Part shown: in pieces, positions 1-8,000 of the stretch
Position numbering within the stretch: position 1 is the stretch's first letter
Layout of the letters: every line of letters begins with the position of its first letter
Assembly: GCA_015056585.1 (NCBI GenBank)
Contig: SVFZ01000100.1
Span: 1-38,682, forward strand
Source of the DNA: Butyrivibrio sp.
Lineage (GTDB): Bacteria; Bacillota; Clostridia; Lachnospirales; Lachnospiraceae
Direction: 5' to 3'
Length of the DNA: 38,682 nucleotides
Notes under the pieces: model-generated
The model's database searches: none
Seen by the model: the letters and a program-made list of their open reading frames with translations, nothing else
What the model was told of the DNA's origin: nothing
Made by a program: the position numbers and the translations under genes

Positions 1-1
1 A

Positions 2-370
2 AATGCCATGATGAAGGGATCAAACAGGCATGAAAAGGAATATGAGGTAGTTGTAGATAAGAAAATTACCGGCGATTTTTTAAATAAAATGGCAGGTGGC
101 GTTTATCTGAAAGATTTGGATAAAACCACAAGAGGCTGCAAAATTACAAAAGCCGGCCCATTATCCTTTAAGATAATTCTTACACAGGGACTTAATCGTC
201 AGATCAGACGAATGTGTGATACACTGGGATTTAAAGTATTAAGTCTTAAAAGGATCCGTGTTATGACTGTAAAACTCTCTGATTACAACCTGAAACCCGG
301 TAAGTTTGTGGAATTATCAAAAGATGAAATGGATAAGCTCTACAAAGCAGCGGGACTTAATATTCAATAA
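2..370 (+). CDS. 23S rRNA pseudouridine synthase, RluF/RsuA family, C-terminal part (5' end outside window)
   Basis: This is the 3' part of a gene that enters the window in frame; codons are open from base 2 and the true start lies upstream. The protein begins NAMMKGSNRHEKEYEVVVDK, which matches the middle of RluF-type enzymes where the catalytic domain passes a conserved HEKEY stretch. GLNRQIRRMCDTLGFKV near residues 64-80 of the visible part is the conserved C-terminal signature of the RsuA/RluB/RluE/RluF family (Q-[IV]-[RK]-R-M). The S4 domain and the catalytic Asp (GRLDxxTxGL) are not visible. The family isomerises uridine in 23S rRNA; RluF rather than RluB/E is my inference from the HEKEY context. 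A hairpin with a T-run follows. Confidence 0.8.
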   Translation, partial: NAMMKGSNRHEKEYEVVVDKKITGDFLNKMAGGVYLKDLDKTTRGCKITKAGPLSFKIILTQGLNRQIRRMCDTLGFKVLSLKRIRVMTVKLSDYNLKPGKFVELSKDEMDKLYKAAGLNIQ

Positions 371-371
371 T

Positions 372-397
372 CAGTAAAAGAGCTTTTCTGTTTTTTT
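372..397 (+). terminator. Rho-independent terminator after the pseudouridine synthase
   Basis: CAG-T-AAAA pairs with TTTT-CTG around a GAGC loop (7 bp, one bulged T), followed directly by seven T. The stem is weak but the T-run is clean, and it sits 2 bases after the stop codon and upstream of ligA. Confidence 0.55.
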
Positions 398-434
398 AAG
401 TTAAAATATATGTAGATAAAGTTGGGGAATTAAA

Positions 435-2459
435 ATGGGAGAAGATAAGAAAAATATCAAACTTGAGTATGAGGAGCTTGTAAAAACAATCAGGCACCAT
501 ATGGATTTATACTACAATCAGGATGAACCTGAAATCTCGGATTATGAGTATGATATGCTCATGCAAAGATTAAAAGAGATTGAGAAGGAGAATCCTGATT
601 TTGTTATGCCAAATTCTCCCTCAAAGATAATCGGAGGAACAGCCAAAAGAGAAGCCGGAGTTAAGATAACTCATAACGTACCTATGCTTTCGATTGAAGA
701 TGTTTTTACAAAAGAAGCAGTTATCGAATGGGTTAATAAAGTTCATACTCTGCATCCTGATGCGATTTTTTCTGCAGAGATCAAAATTGACGGCCTTTCA
801 ATGACTCTTCGTTACAGTAAAAAAGAAGATGGCAAGCTTCATCTTGATGTGGCAGAAACCCGTGGCGACGGTATTATCGGTGAGGATGTTACAGCCAATG
901 CAATGGTTATTCCTGATGTTAAGCATGTTATTGATCTTCCTTATGACTATCTGGAACTTCGCGGCGAAGTTTATATGTCCCATGAAGATTTTGAAAAATT
1001 CAATGATCAGCAGGAGAAGCTCGGTAAAAAGACAGCTGCAAATCCAAGAAACCTTGCAGCAGGTACGCTTAGACAGCTTGACCCTGAAATAACAAGAAGC
1101 CGTGGCCTGAAAATGTTCATTTTCAATATTCAGGACGGACCGGAAGAAATCAGATCTTCTCATTGCGATGGACTTAAAATCCTTGAAAGCTGCGGAGTTC
1201 CTGTGGTTGTTCACAAAGCCTGCAAGACAGCTGATGAGGTCATTGCAGCAATCGATGAAATAGGTGCAATGCGTGAGGATCTTTCTTTTGACCTGGACGG
1301 AGCAGTTATTAAAGTCGACAGGACAGCCTGGAGAGACGATTTTCCTGCAGGAAGCAAATACTCAAGCGGACATATTGCCTACAAATATCCACCTGAGGAA
1401 AAAATCATAGAAATGGATGAAATCCTGGTAGATGTGGGCAGAACCGGCAAGCTGACCTTTACCGGCAGTTTTCATGATCCCGAAACCGGAAAGGCAGCAA
1501 GGCTTTGCGGTACCAGTGTTTCCAGGGCAACCCTTCACAATCAGGACTACATAAATGAGATGCAGATTGGAATAGGTGGCCATTACAAGCTCTTTAAGAG
1601 CGGAGAAATCATTCCAAAGCTAAACGGCTGTGTCAAAGCTCCCAAAGAGATATATAAGGCTCCAAGTAATTGCCCTGTCTGTGGGATGCCTCTTGTCAGG
1701 GAAGAAGATACAGCAGACATCAGGTGTATTAATCCAACATGTCCTGCTCAGATTACAAGAACAATCGCGTATTTCACCAGCAGAGATGCCATGAATATCA
1801 TGGGTCTTGGTGACACTCTTGTTGACGCTCTTGTTAATGAGGGCTATCTTAAGAACTATGCAGATATTTATTCTCTTAAAGATTACAGGGATGAACTTAT
1901 TGAAAAAGGCATTATTGGAAAAGAGAAAAATACTGATAAACTGTTAAAGGAAATAGAAAACTCCAAGAATAATGATCCCGTAAGGCTCCTTACAGGCCTT
2001 GCAATTAGGAATGTAGGTAAATCAACCGCCAGAGAAATAATGCGACATTTTGATAATCTAATGGACCTTACCAAAGTTACTAAGGACGGCTTTTTACAGA
2101 TTCCTGATATAGGAGAAACAACTGCAGAAGATTTATATGAGTTTTTCCATGAGCAGCCCAATCTTGAAATACTTGGCCGTATGAAGGAACTCGGTCTTAA
2201 TATGACAGTTGTAAAAGATGAGACTTCATCTGATAAATTATCAGGAATGACGATTGTGGTTACCGGCACATTACCTACTCTTGGAAGAAAAGAAGCAGAG
2301 GAGCTTATAGTTAAAAACGGCGGAAAAGCTTCCGGAAGCGTATCAAAAAAGACAAGTCTTGTTCTTGCCGGAGAAGCAGCCGGCAGTAAGCTTACTAAAG
2401 CTAATGAACTTGGCATAAGAGTAATTGATGAAAAAGAATTTTTGCAAATGATTGAATGA
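435..2459 (+). CDS. ligA: NAD-dependent DNA ligase LigA
   Basis: Full-length NAD+-dependent DNA ligase (674 residues, normal for the family), which seals nicks in replication and repair. Domains in order: Ia NAD-binding (about 1-75, with the YYNQDEPEISDYEYD stretch), adenylation domain with the catalytic Lys in KIDG at K117, OB fold (about 330-400), a four-Cys zinc finger (CPVCGMPL then CINPTC), helix-hairpin-helix repeats (about 445-590), and a C-terminal BRCT domain beginning at LSGMTIVVTGTL. All hallmark residues are present and I see no frameshift. A purine-rich TTGGGGAA sits about 10 bases before the ATG. It is followed by metA after a 73-base gap, so it may be its own transcription unit. 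The call is certain. Confidence 0.98.
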   Translation: MGEDKKNIKLEYEELVKTIRHHMDLYYNQDEPEISDYEYDMLMQRLKEIEKENPDFVMPNSPSKIIGGTAKREAGVKITHNVPMLSIEDVFTKEAVIEWVNKVHTLHPDAIFSAEIKIDGLSMTLRYSKKEDGKLHLDVAETRGDGIIGEDVTANAMVIPDVKHVIDLPYDYLELRGEVYMSHEDFEKFNDQQEKLGKKTAANPRNLAAGTLRQLDPEITRSRGLKMFIFNIQDGPEEIRSSHCDGLKILESCGVPVVVHKACKTADEVIAAIDEIGAMREDLSFDLDGAVIKVDRTAWRDDFPAGSKYSSGHIAYKYPPEEKIIEMDEILVDVGRTGKLTFTGSFHDPETGKAARLCGTSVSRATLHNQDYINEMQIGIGGHYKLFKSGEIIPKLNGCVKAPKEIYKAPSNCPVCGMPLVREEDTADIRCINPTCPAQITRTIAYFTSRDAMNIMGLGDTLVDALVNEGYLKNYADIYSLKDYRDELIEKGIIGKEKNTDKLLKEIENSKNNDPVRLLTGLAIRNVGKSTAREIMRHFDNLMDLTKVTKDGFLQIPDIGETTAEDLYEFFHEQPNLEILGRMKELGLNMTVVKDETSSDKLSGMTIVVTGTLPTLGRKEAEELIVKNGGKASGSVSKKTSLVLAGEAAGSKLTKANELGIRVIDEKEFLQMIE

Positions 2460-2532
2460 TTGTTTTCAAGATTTTCCTTGAATTCGTAATATCGAATAAT
2501 AAATAATAATTAATGAAATCCGGAGAAAAACA

Positions 2533-3498
2533 ATGCCTATTAAAATTCAAAATGATCTTCCAGCACGTGAAATACTGGAACAGGAAAACATATTTGCTGT
2601 AGACGAGAACAGAGCTTTGCATCAGGATATCCGTTCACTTGAAATCTGTATCCTGAATCTGATGCCTCTAAAGGAAGATACGGAGCTTCAGCTTTTAAGG
2701 AGCATGTCGAATACGCCTCTTCAGATTGATGTTTCCTTTATGCAGATGAGTTCCCATCACTCCAGTAATACTTCTCCGAATCATCTGAACAGGTTTTACA
2801 ATACTTTTTCGGAACTAAAAGACAAAACCTTTGACGGACTCATAATTACAGGAGCTCCCGTAGAGCAGATGGCTTTTGAAGAAGTTGATTATTGGAAGGA
2901 GTTATGCGAAGTTTTTGAATGGTCAAAGACTAATGTTACCTCTACCTTTCACATTTGCTGGGGCGCTCAGGCAGGACTTTATTATCACTACGGTATTGAT
3001 AAAGAGCCCCTTAAAGAAAAACTCTTTGGAATATTCCAGCACAAGGTAATGAACAGGAAAGTTCCGCTTGTAAGAGGGTTTGACGACATTTTTTATATGC
3101 CACATTCAAGACACACGCAGACACCGACCGCTAAAATTCATGAATGTGAGGATCTGGTTGTTTTAGCAGAATCCGACAGAGCAGGGATTTTTCTTTGTAT
3201 GAACAAATCCGGCAGTCAGATTTTTGTAATGGGGCATGCGGAATATGACAGATTAACTCTTGATTCAGAATACAAGAGGGATCTTTCAAAGGGACTTGAT
3301 ATACATATTCCCGAGAACTATTATCCCCAAAATGATCCAAATAACAAACCGGATCTTATTTGGAGAAGCCATGCCAACAATCTTTATACCAACTGGCTTA
3401 ACTACTATGTTTATCAGAATACTCCTTACAAGTGGGGACAGATTCTTGATGAAAACAAGATAAAACTTGCTCACAAAGAGCTGACATCTAAGGTATGA
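2533..3498 (+). CDS. metA: Homoserine O-acyltransferase MetA, predicted acetyl-CoA type
   Basis: Acylates L-homoserine in the first committed step of methionine synthesis, in the cytoplasm. It is a class-I-glutaminase-like fold protein of 321 residues (family norm 300-310). The nucleophile is C142 in HICWGAQAG, with H235 and E237 in GHAEYDR completing the active site. Residue 111 is Glu (TGAPVEQM). In characterised MetA proteins Glu at this position goes with acetyl-CoA use and Gly with succinyl-CoA, so I expect homoserine O-acetyltransferase activity despite the common name succinyltransferase. A CCGGAG ribosome binding site precedes the ATG. No SAM riboswitch or T-box fits in the 73-base gap upstream, and no other methionine gene is nearby. 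Confidence 0.96.
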   Translation: MPIKIQNDLPAREILEQENIFAVDENRALHQDIRSLEICILNLMPLKEDTELQLLRSMSNTPLQIDVSFMQMSSHHSSNTSPNHLNRFYNTFSELKDKTFDGLIITGAPVEQMAFEEVDYWKELCEVFEWSKTNVTSTFHICWGAQAGLYYHYGIDKEPLKEKLFGIFQHKVMNRKVPLVRGFDDIFYMPHSRHTQTPTAKIHECEDLVVLAESDRAGIFLCMNKSGSQIFVMGHAEYDRLTLDSEYKRDLSKGLDIHIPENYYPQNDPNNKPDLIWRSHANNLYTNWLNYYVYQNTPYKWGQILDENKIKLAHKELTSKV

Positions 3499-3557
3499 TA
3501 CAAAAAACATGAATCTCTAAGGAAATTCAATATTCTATATAAGAAAAGGGGAGAATA

Positions 3558-4388
3558 ATGGAAACTAAGATTAAAAATATCTATACTGCATTCCCCGGAG
3601 GTAAACATAAGGTTCTCACCTTAAGCTATGACGACGGAAAAATAGCTGACAGGAGGCTTGTATCTCTTTTAAATGAATATGGTCTTAAGGGAACCTTTAA
3701 TGTAAACACCGGCATAGAACGTTTTTATTCCAGAGAATATTATGAAGAGAGAATACCGATAACAGAATACAAGGAGCTTTATAAGGGACATGAAGTTGCC
3801 TGTCACACATTAACTCATCCTACTATCGCAAGATGTCCAAAAGAGCAGATTCTGCTGCAGATTCTGGAGGACAGAAGAAATCTTGAACAGGCTCTCAGAG
3901 TTCCGATAAGAGGTCTTGCATATCCAAACGGTTCTTACGATGATCAGGTTGTGGATGCACTTAAGGCATCAGGAATTGTTCATGCAAGAACAGTTACTTC
4001 AACACTGTCTTTTGCCATGCCAACCGATTTCCTTAGATGGAATCCGACCTGTTCACACAAGAATCCAAATCTTGAAAATCTTAAAAAGGAATTCTTAAAT
4101 CTTCATAAAACACAGTACCTGTATATGTTCTATTTATGGGGGCACAGCTATGAATTTGAGGTTGATAACAACTGGAATGTTATAGAAGATTTTGCAAAAG
4201 ATATGTCAGGAAAAGATGACATCTGGTATGCTACAAACATAGAAATAGTGGACTATATGGACGCTGCCAGAAGAATTTTGGTTTCGATTGACGGCGATTT
4301 TGCATACAATCCAAGTGCTCAAAGTGTATGGCTTGAAGTTGATAAAAAGGCTGTCGAAATAAAAGGTGGAGAGCAGATTGACCTCTGA
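3558..4388 (+). CDS. Polysaccharide deacetylase family protein (NodB domain)
   Basis: 276-residue carbohydrate esterase family 4 protein, predicted to remove N- or O-acetyl groups from a glycan. Motif 1 is LSYDDG (D25 catalytic base, D26 metal ligand), motif 2 is HTLTH (H83 and H87, metal ligands), and LAYPNGSYDD around residue 115 corresponds to motif 3. There is no signal peptide and no membrane segment, which is unusual for a peptidoglycan or chitin deacetylase and suggests a cytoplasmic substrate or a non-classical role. The C-terminal 50 residues (after about 225) resemble a small beta domain. A strong GGGGAG ribosome binding site lies 8 bases before the ATG. The substrate cannot be deduced from context: neighbours are metA and an unknown coiled-coil gene. 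Confidence 0.88.
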   Translation: METKIKNIYTAFPGGKHKVLTLSYDDGKIADRRLVSLLNEYGLKGTFNVNTGIERFYSREYYEERIPITEYKELYKGHEVACHTLTHPTIARCPKEQILLQILEDRRNLEQALRVPIRGLAYPNGSYDDQVVDALKASGIVHARTVTSTLSFAMPTDFLRWNPTCSHKNPNLENLKKEFLNLHKTQYLYMFYLWGHSYEFEVDNNWNVIEDFAKDMSGKDDIWYATNIEIVDYMDAARRILVSIDGDFAYNPSAQSVWLEVDKKAVEIKGGEQIDL

Positions 4389-4396
4389 CCCAAAAC

Positions 4397-4425
4397 TTGT
4401 TTTTTGTCTTTTAATAAGTTAAAAT
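4397..4425 (+). promoter_or_regulatory. Possible sigma-A promoter for the coiled-coil/SH3-like gene
   Basis: TTGTTT and TAAAAT are separated by 17 bases, 53 bases before the ATG at 4478. The -35 match is poor (3 of 6) and the -10 match is 5 of 6. It is the best candidate in the 89-base gap but remains weak. Confidence 0.3.
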
Positions 4426-4477
4426 ATTATTGTTAGAACGTTAATTTTATTATGGCATTTAACAAGGAGTAAAATCT

Positions 4478-4957
4478 ATGGGCCTTACTATGGAGAACGA
4501 GGAACAGGAAGTAAAAAACGACCTTAAAAAGAAGCCTACAAAAAAGACCAAAGAAATGCTTGAAGAAAACAGCAAACGAATAGAAGAGCTTAACGTTGAA
4601 AAAAATGAACTTGCTGAGGTTCTTGCTTCTTTGGATAAAGAGGAAGCAGCTCTTGGCGATCACTCCGCTTTAAAAATGAAAGTTGAACATAAGAAGTTTG
4701 GCGAAGGCGAAGTGATAAAGCAGGATGGAAAATACATCGAGGTCAAATTTTCCGATGTGGTGAAAAAGTTCGTTTTGCCTGGGTGCATTGCTGATAAGTT
4801 TCTTGAAGTTAAAGATGATTCGGTTATCGAATATTATACCAAGAGAAACGAAATCCACAAAAAGCGCATGAATGCTGAACTTAAGATCAAGTCAGCTGAA
4901 TTTGCCATACAGCGTCATGAGGATGCTATAGAGAAACTCAACTCAAAACTTAAATAA
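4478..4957 (+). CDS. Unknown coiled-coil protein with a central SH3/Tudor-like domain
   Basis: 159 residues, highly charged. Two predicted coiled coils (about 25-62 and 120-157) flank a small beta-rich domain at about 67-111 reading HKKFGEGEVIKQDGKYIEVKF. This resembles the KOW/Tudor-like module (HxxFGxGxV...V.F) found at the C terminus of PcrA/UvrD helicases and in many clostridial proteins, where it binds RNA polymerase or nucleic acid. That similarity is recognised by eye, not by search. A good AAGGAG lies 8 bases before the ATG at 4478; a second in-frame ATG at 4490 lacks a well-spaced site. The gene ends just before a bidirectional terminator. No function can be assigned. Confidence 0.8.
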   Translation: MGLTMENEEQEVKNDLKKKPTKKTKEMLEENSKRIEELNVEKNELAEVLASLDKEEAALGDHSALKMKVEHKKFGEGEVIKQDGKYIEVKFSDVVKKFVLPGCIADKFLEVKDDSVIEYYTKRNEIHKKRMNAELKIKSAEFAIQRHEDAIEKLNSKLK

Positions 4958-4988
4958 ATAAGTTAAAACTGATCACCTGTAAAGCATT

Positions 4989-5021
4989 GGGGCTGTAAAA
5001 TGATAATCATTTTACAGCCCC
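4989..5021. terminator. Strong bidirectional terminator between convergent genes
   Basis: A perfect 15-bp stem (GGGGCTGTAAAATGA with its complement) closes over a TAA loop. An outer AAGCAT/ATGCTT pair (4982-4987 and 5028-5033) can extend it. It lies between the plus-strand gene ending at 4957 and the minus-strand gene ending at 5045, so it serves both. T-runs are poor on both sides. Confidence 0.8.
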
Positions 5022-5044
5022 TAATTTATGCTTATTATTATGAA

Positions 5045-8000
5045 TTACATTGCCTTCTTTTCTTCATCAACTTTGCGTTGAGCAGTAGAGAGCATAAGCT
5101 TGATTCTGTTAAGCTGGTTAACTTCTGATGCTCCCGGATCATAATCTATAGCAACTATGTTGCATCCCGGGTAGAGATGACGCATCTGCTTGATAACGCC
5201 TTTACCCACTACATGGTTTGGAAGACATCCAAAAGGCTGAGTACATACAATATTGTTTGCACCTTCCTTGATAAGTTCAACCATTTCTCCTGTAAGGAAC
5301 CATCCCTCGCCGGTCTGATTGCCGATAGATACAATAGGCTTAGCATATTCCACAAGTTTATAAATGCTTGTTGGAGGATCAAAATGAACAGATTTTTCAA
5401 AAGCTTTATAAGCTCCACTACGAATCTGCTCAATAAGCCATATTGCGCCTCTCATCATAACAGCAACCTTTTTGGAAGTGCCAAGTTCATCTGCCTTATA
5501 GATCTGATTGTAGAAGCAGTAGAGCATGAAATCTATAAGGTCAGGAACAACAGCTTCAGCTCCTTCCTGCTCAAGTAAATCTACAAGATGGTTATTTGCT
5601 GCAGGAGCAAATTTAACAAGGATTTCTCCCACAATACCAACTCTTGGCTTGATTTCATCTGTAATTTCTATTTTGTCAAAATCTTCAATGATTTCTCTGC
5701 AAAGCTTCTTAAACTTGAAAAGACTCATATGCTTTGAAGTCACGAAATCTTTTACAACAGGAAGCCATTTCTCGTGGCAGGCATTAACAGAGCCCGGAAC
5801 TTTCTCATAAGGACGCATACGATAAACGCATCTCATAAATACATCTCCGAAGATAGCTCCGTATGCAGCTCTCTGCAGCATTTCAAAATTAAGATGGAAA
5901 CCCGGATTTGCTTCAAGTTTTGAAAGGTTTAATGAAACTACAGGAATCTGTTCCATTCCGGCTTTCTTAAGAGCCCTTCTGATAAATCCAACATAGTTGG
6001 TTGCTCTGCAACCGCCACCTGTCTGTGACATTATAACAGCTGTACGGTTAAGGTCATACTTTCCGGATAAAAGCTCGTCCATAATCTGTCCTACAACCCA
6101 GAGTGAAGGGTAGCAGGCATCATTATTTACATACTTAAGTCCCATATCAATGGCATGTCTGTTGTCATTTTGCATTACTACAAAATTGTAACCGCAGGCA
6201 GAAAAAGCAGGCTCTAAAATATCGAAATGTATAGGAGACATCTGAGGGCAAAGAAGAGTATAATTTTTCCTCATATCCTCTGTAAAAAGAACCCTGTGGT
6301 TTGAACAGTCATGCACAGTAGCCTTTTTATTCTTTTGCTTGCGAACTCTTATAGCGGCAAGAAGAGAGCGCACTCTTATTCTTGCACTTCCAAGGTTATT
6401 AACTTCATCAATCTTAAGGCATGTATAAATCTTGTCTGATCCGGATAAAATATCATTTACCTGATCTGTGGTAACTGCATCAAGACCGCATCCGAAGGAA
6501 TTAAGCTGAATAAGGTCAAGGTCATCTCTTGTGCGAACAAAAGAAGCAGCAGCATAAAGTCTTGAGTGGTACATCCACTGATCCGATACAATAAGAGGTC
6601 TCTCCGGTGATCCGAGATGAGATACACTGTCCTCGGTAAGTACAGCAACGCCATAAGAGCAGATCATATCAGGAATACCGTGATTTATCTCGGGATCGAC
6701 ATGGTAAGGTCTTCCGGCGAGGACGATACCGTGCCTGTTGTTTTCTTCCATCCATTTAAGAGTTTCTTCACCCTTAAGCTGTACATCTTTTCTGGCCTTT
6801 GCCATTTCCTCCCAGCCATCTTTTGCTGCATCAATAATTTCCTGAGCAGGAATCTCAGAAAACTCTTTTACAAGAGAAGCTGTGGCAGTTTCAAGATTTG
6901 TAAAAGCCATGAAAGGATTTCTGAGCCTTACTTCTCCGTTTGTGATAGCTTCAACATTGTTTTTTATGTTTTCGGAATAAGAAGTTACAATAGGGCAGTT
7001 GTAGTGATTTGTAGCACCTTCCACCTCTTCGCGCTCATAAAAGAGTCCCGGATAAAAGATGAAATCAACTTTCTGCTTTATCAGCCATTCCACATGACCG
7101 TGCGAAATCTTGGCCGGATAACATTCCGATTCGCTGGGAATTGATTCTATGCCAAGTTCATAAATCTGGTGTGTTGAACGAGGAGAGAGAACAACTCTGT
7201 ATCCAAGCTTGGTAAAGAATGTGAACCAGAAAGGATAGTTCTCGTAAAAATTAAGTACTCTCGGAATTCCTACAGTTCCTCTTGTGGCTTTATCAGGTGA
7301 AAGAGGCTCATAACTAAACAATCTCTTGTATTTGTAGTCAAACAAATTAGGGATATTATCAGCATTCTTTACCTTGCCGATACCTCTTTCGCATCTGTTT
7401 CCGGAAATGTGCTGACGACCACCGGTAAACTTGTTTACTGTTAATCTGCAGTGGTTGGTACATCCCTGGCATGTAGTCATGCTGGTTGAATATTCAAGGT
7501 TGTTTATCTGTTCTATAGATAACATTGTAGTCTTATAGTCATCAGTTTCTGAGAATCTGTCTCTGGCTATAAGAGCTGCACCGAAAGCTCCCATAATGCC
7601 GGCAATGTCAGGTCTTATGGCTTCAGCTCCCGAAATAATCTCAAATGCGCGAAGAACCGCATCATTGTAGAAAGTACCGCCCTGTACAACAATATGGTCT
7701 CCAAGATCCTTGGCATCTGAAACTTTTATAACCTTAAAGAGAGCATTTTTTATTACGGAGTAAGCAAGACCTGAAGAGATGTCTGAAACATCGGCACCTT
7801 CTTTTTGAGCCTGCTTAACTCTGGAATTCATAAATACTGTGCATCTTGTTCCAAGATCCACAGGAGACTTGGCATAAAGTGCCACCTTTGCAAAGTCCTG
7901 AACACTGTATGACAAGGATTTTGCAAAAGTCTCTATAAATGAGCCGCAGCCGGAAGAGCAGGCTTCATTAAGCTGAACTGAATCCACCGATCCGTTTTTG

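Noticed and set aside
1883..2416. 177-codon open frame on the minus strand inside ligA
   Set aside because: It is the complement of the well-conserved ligase/BRCT coding frame, lacks a ribosome binding site and has a low-complexity Ser/Leu composition typical of antisense shadows.
2460..2532. SAM riboswitch before metA
   Set aside because: The gap is 73 bases, too short, and only a weak TTCAAG/CTTGAA hairpin is present.
397..4427. Identical 13-mer TAAGTTAAAATAT before ligA (397-409) and before the coiled-coil gene (4415-4427)
   Set aside because: AT-rich words of this size are expected by chance here; a shorter version also occurs after a stop codon (4959-4968) where no promoter is needed.
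6617..7144. 175-codon plus-strand frame within the activase gene
   Set aside because: It runs antisense to a continuous, motif-rich 1417-codon gene, with no binding site and no recognisable domain.
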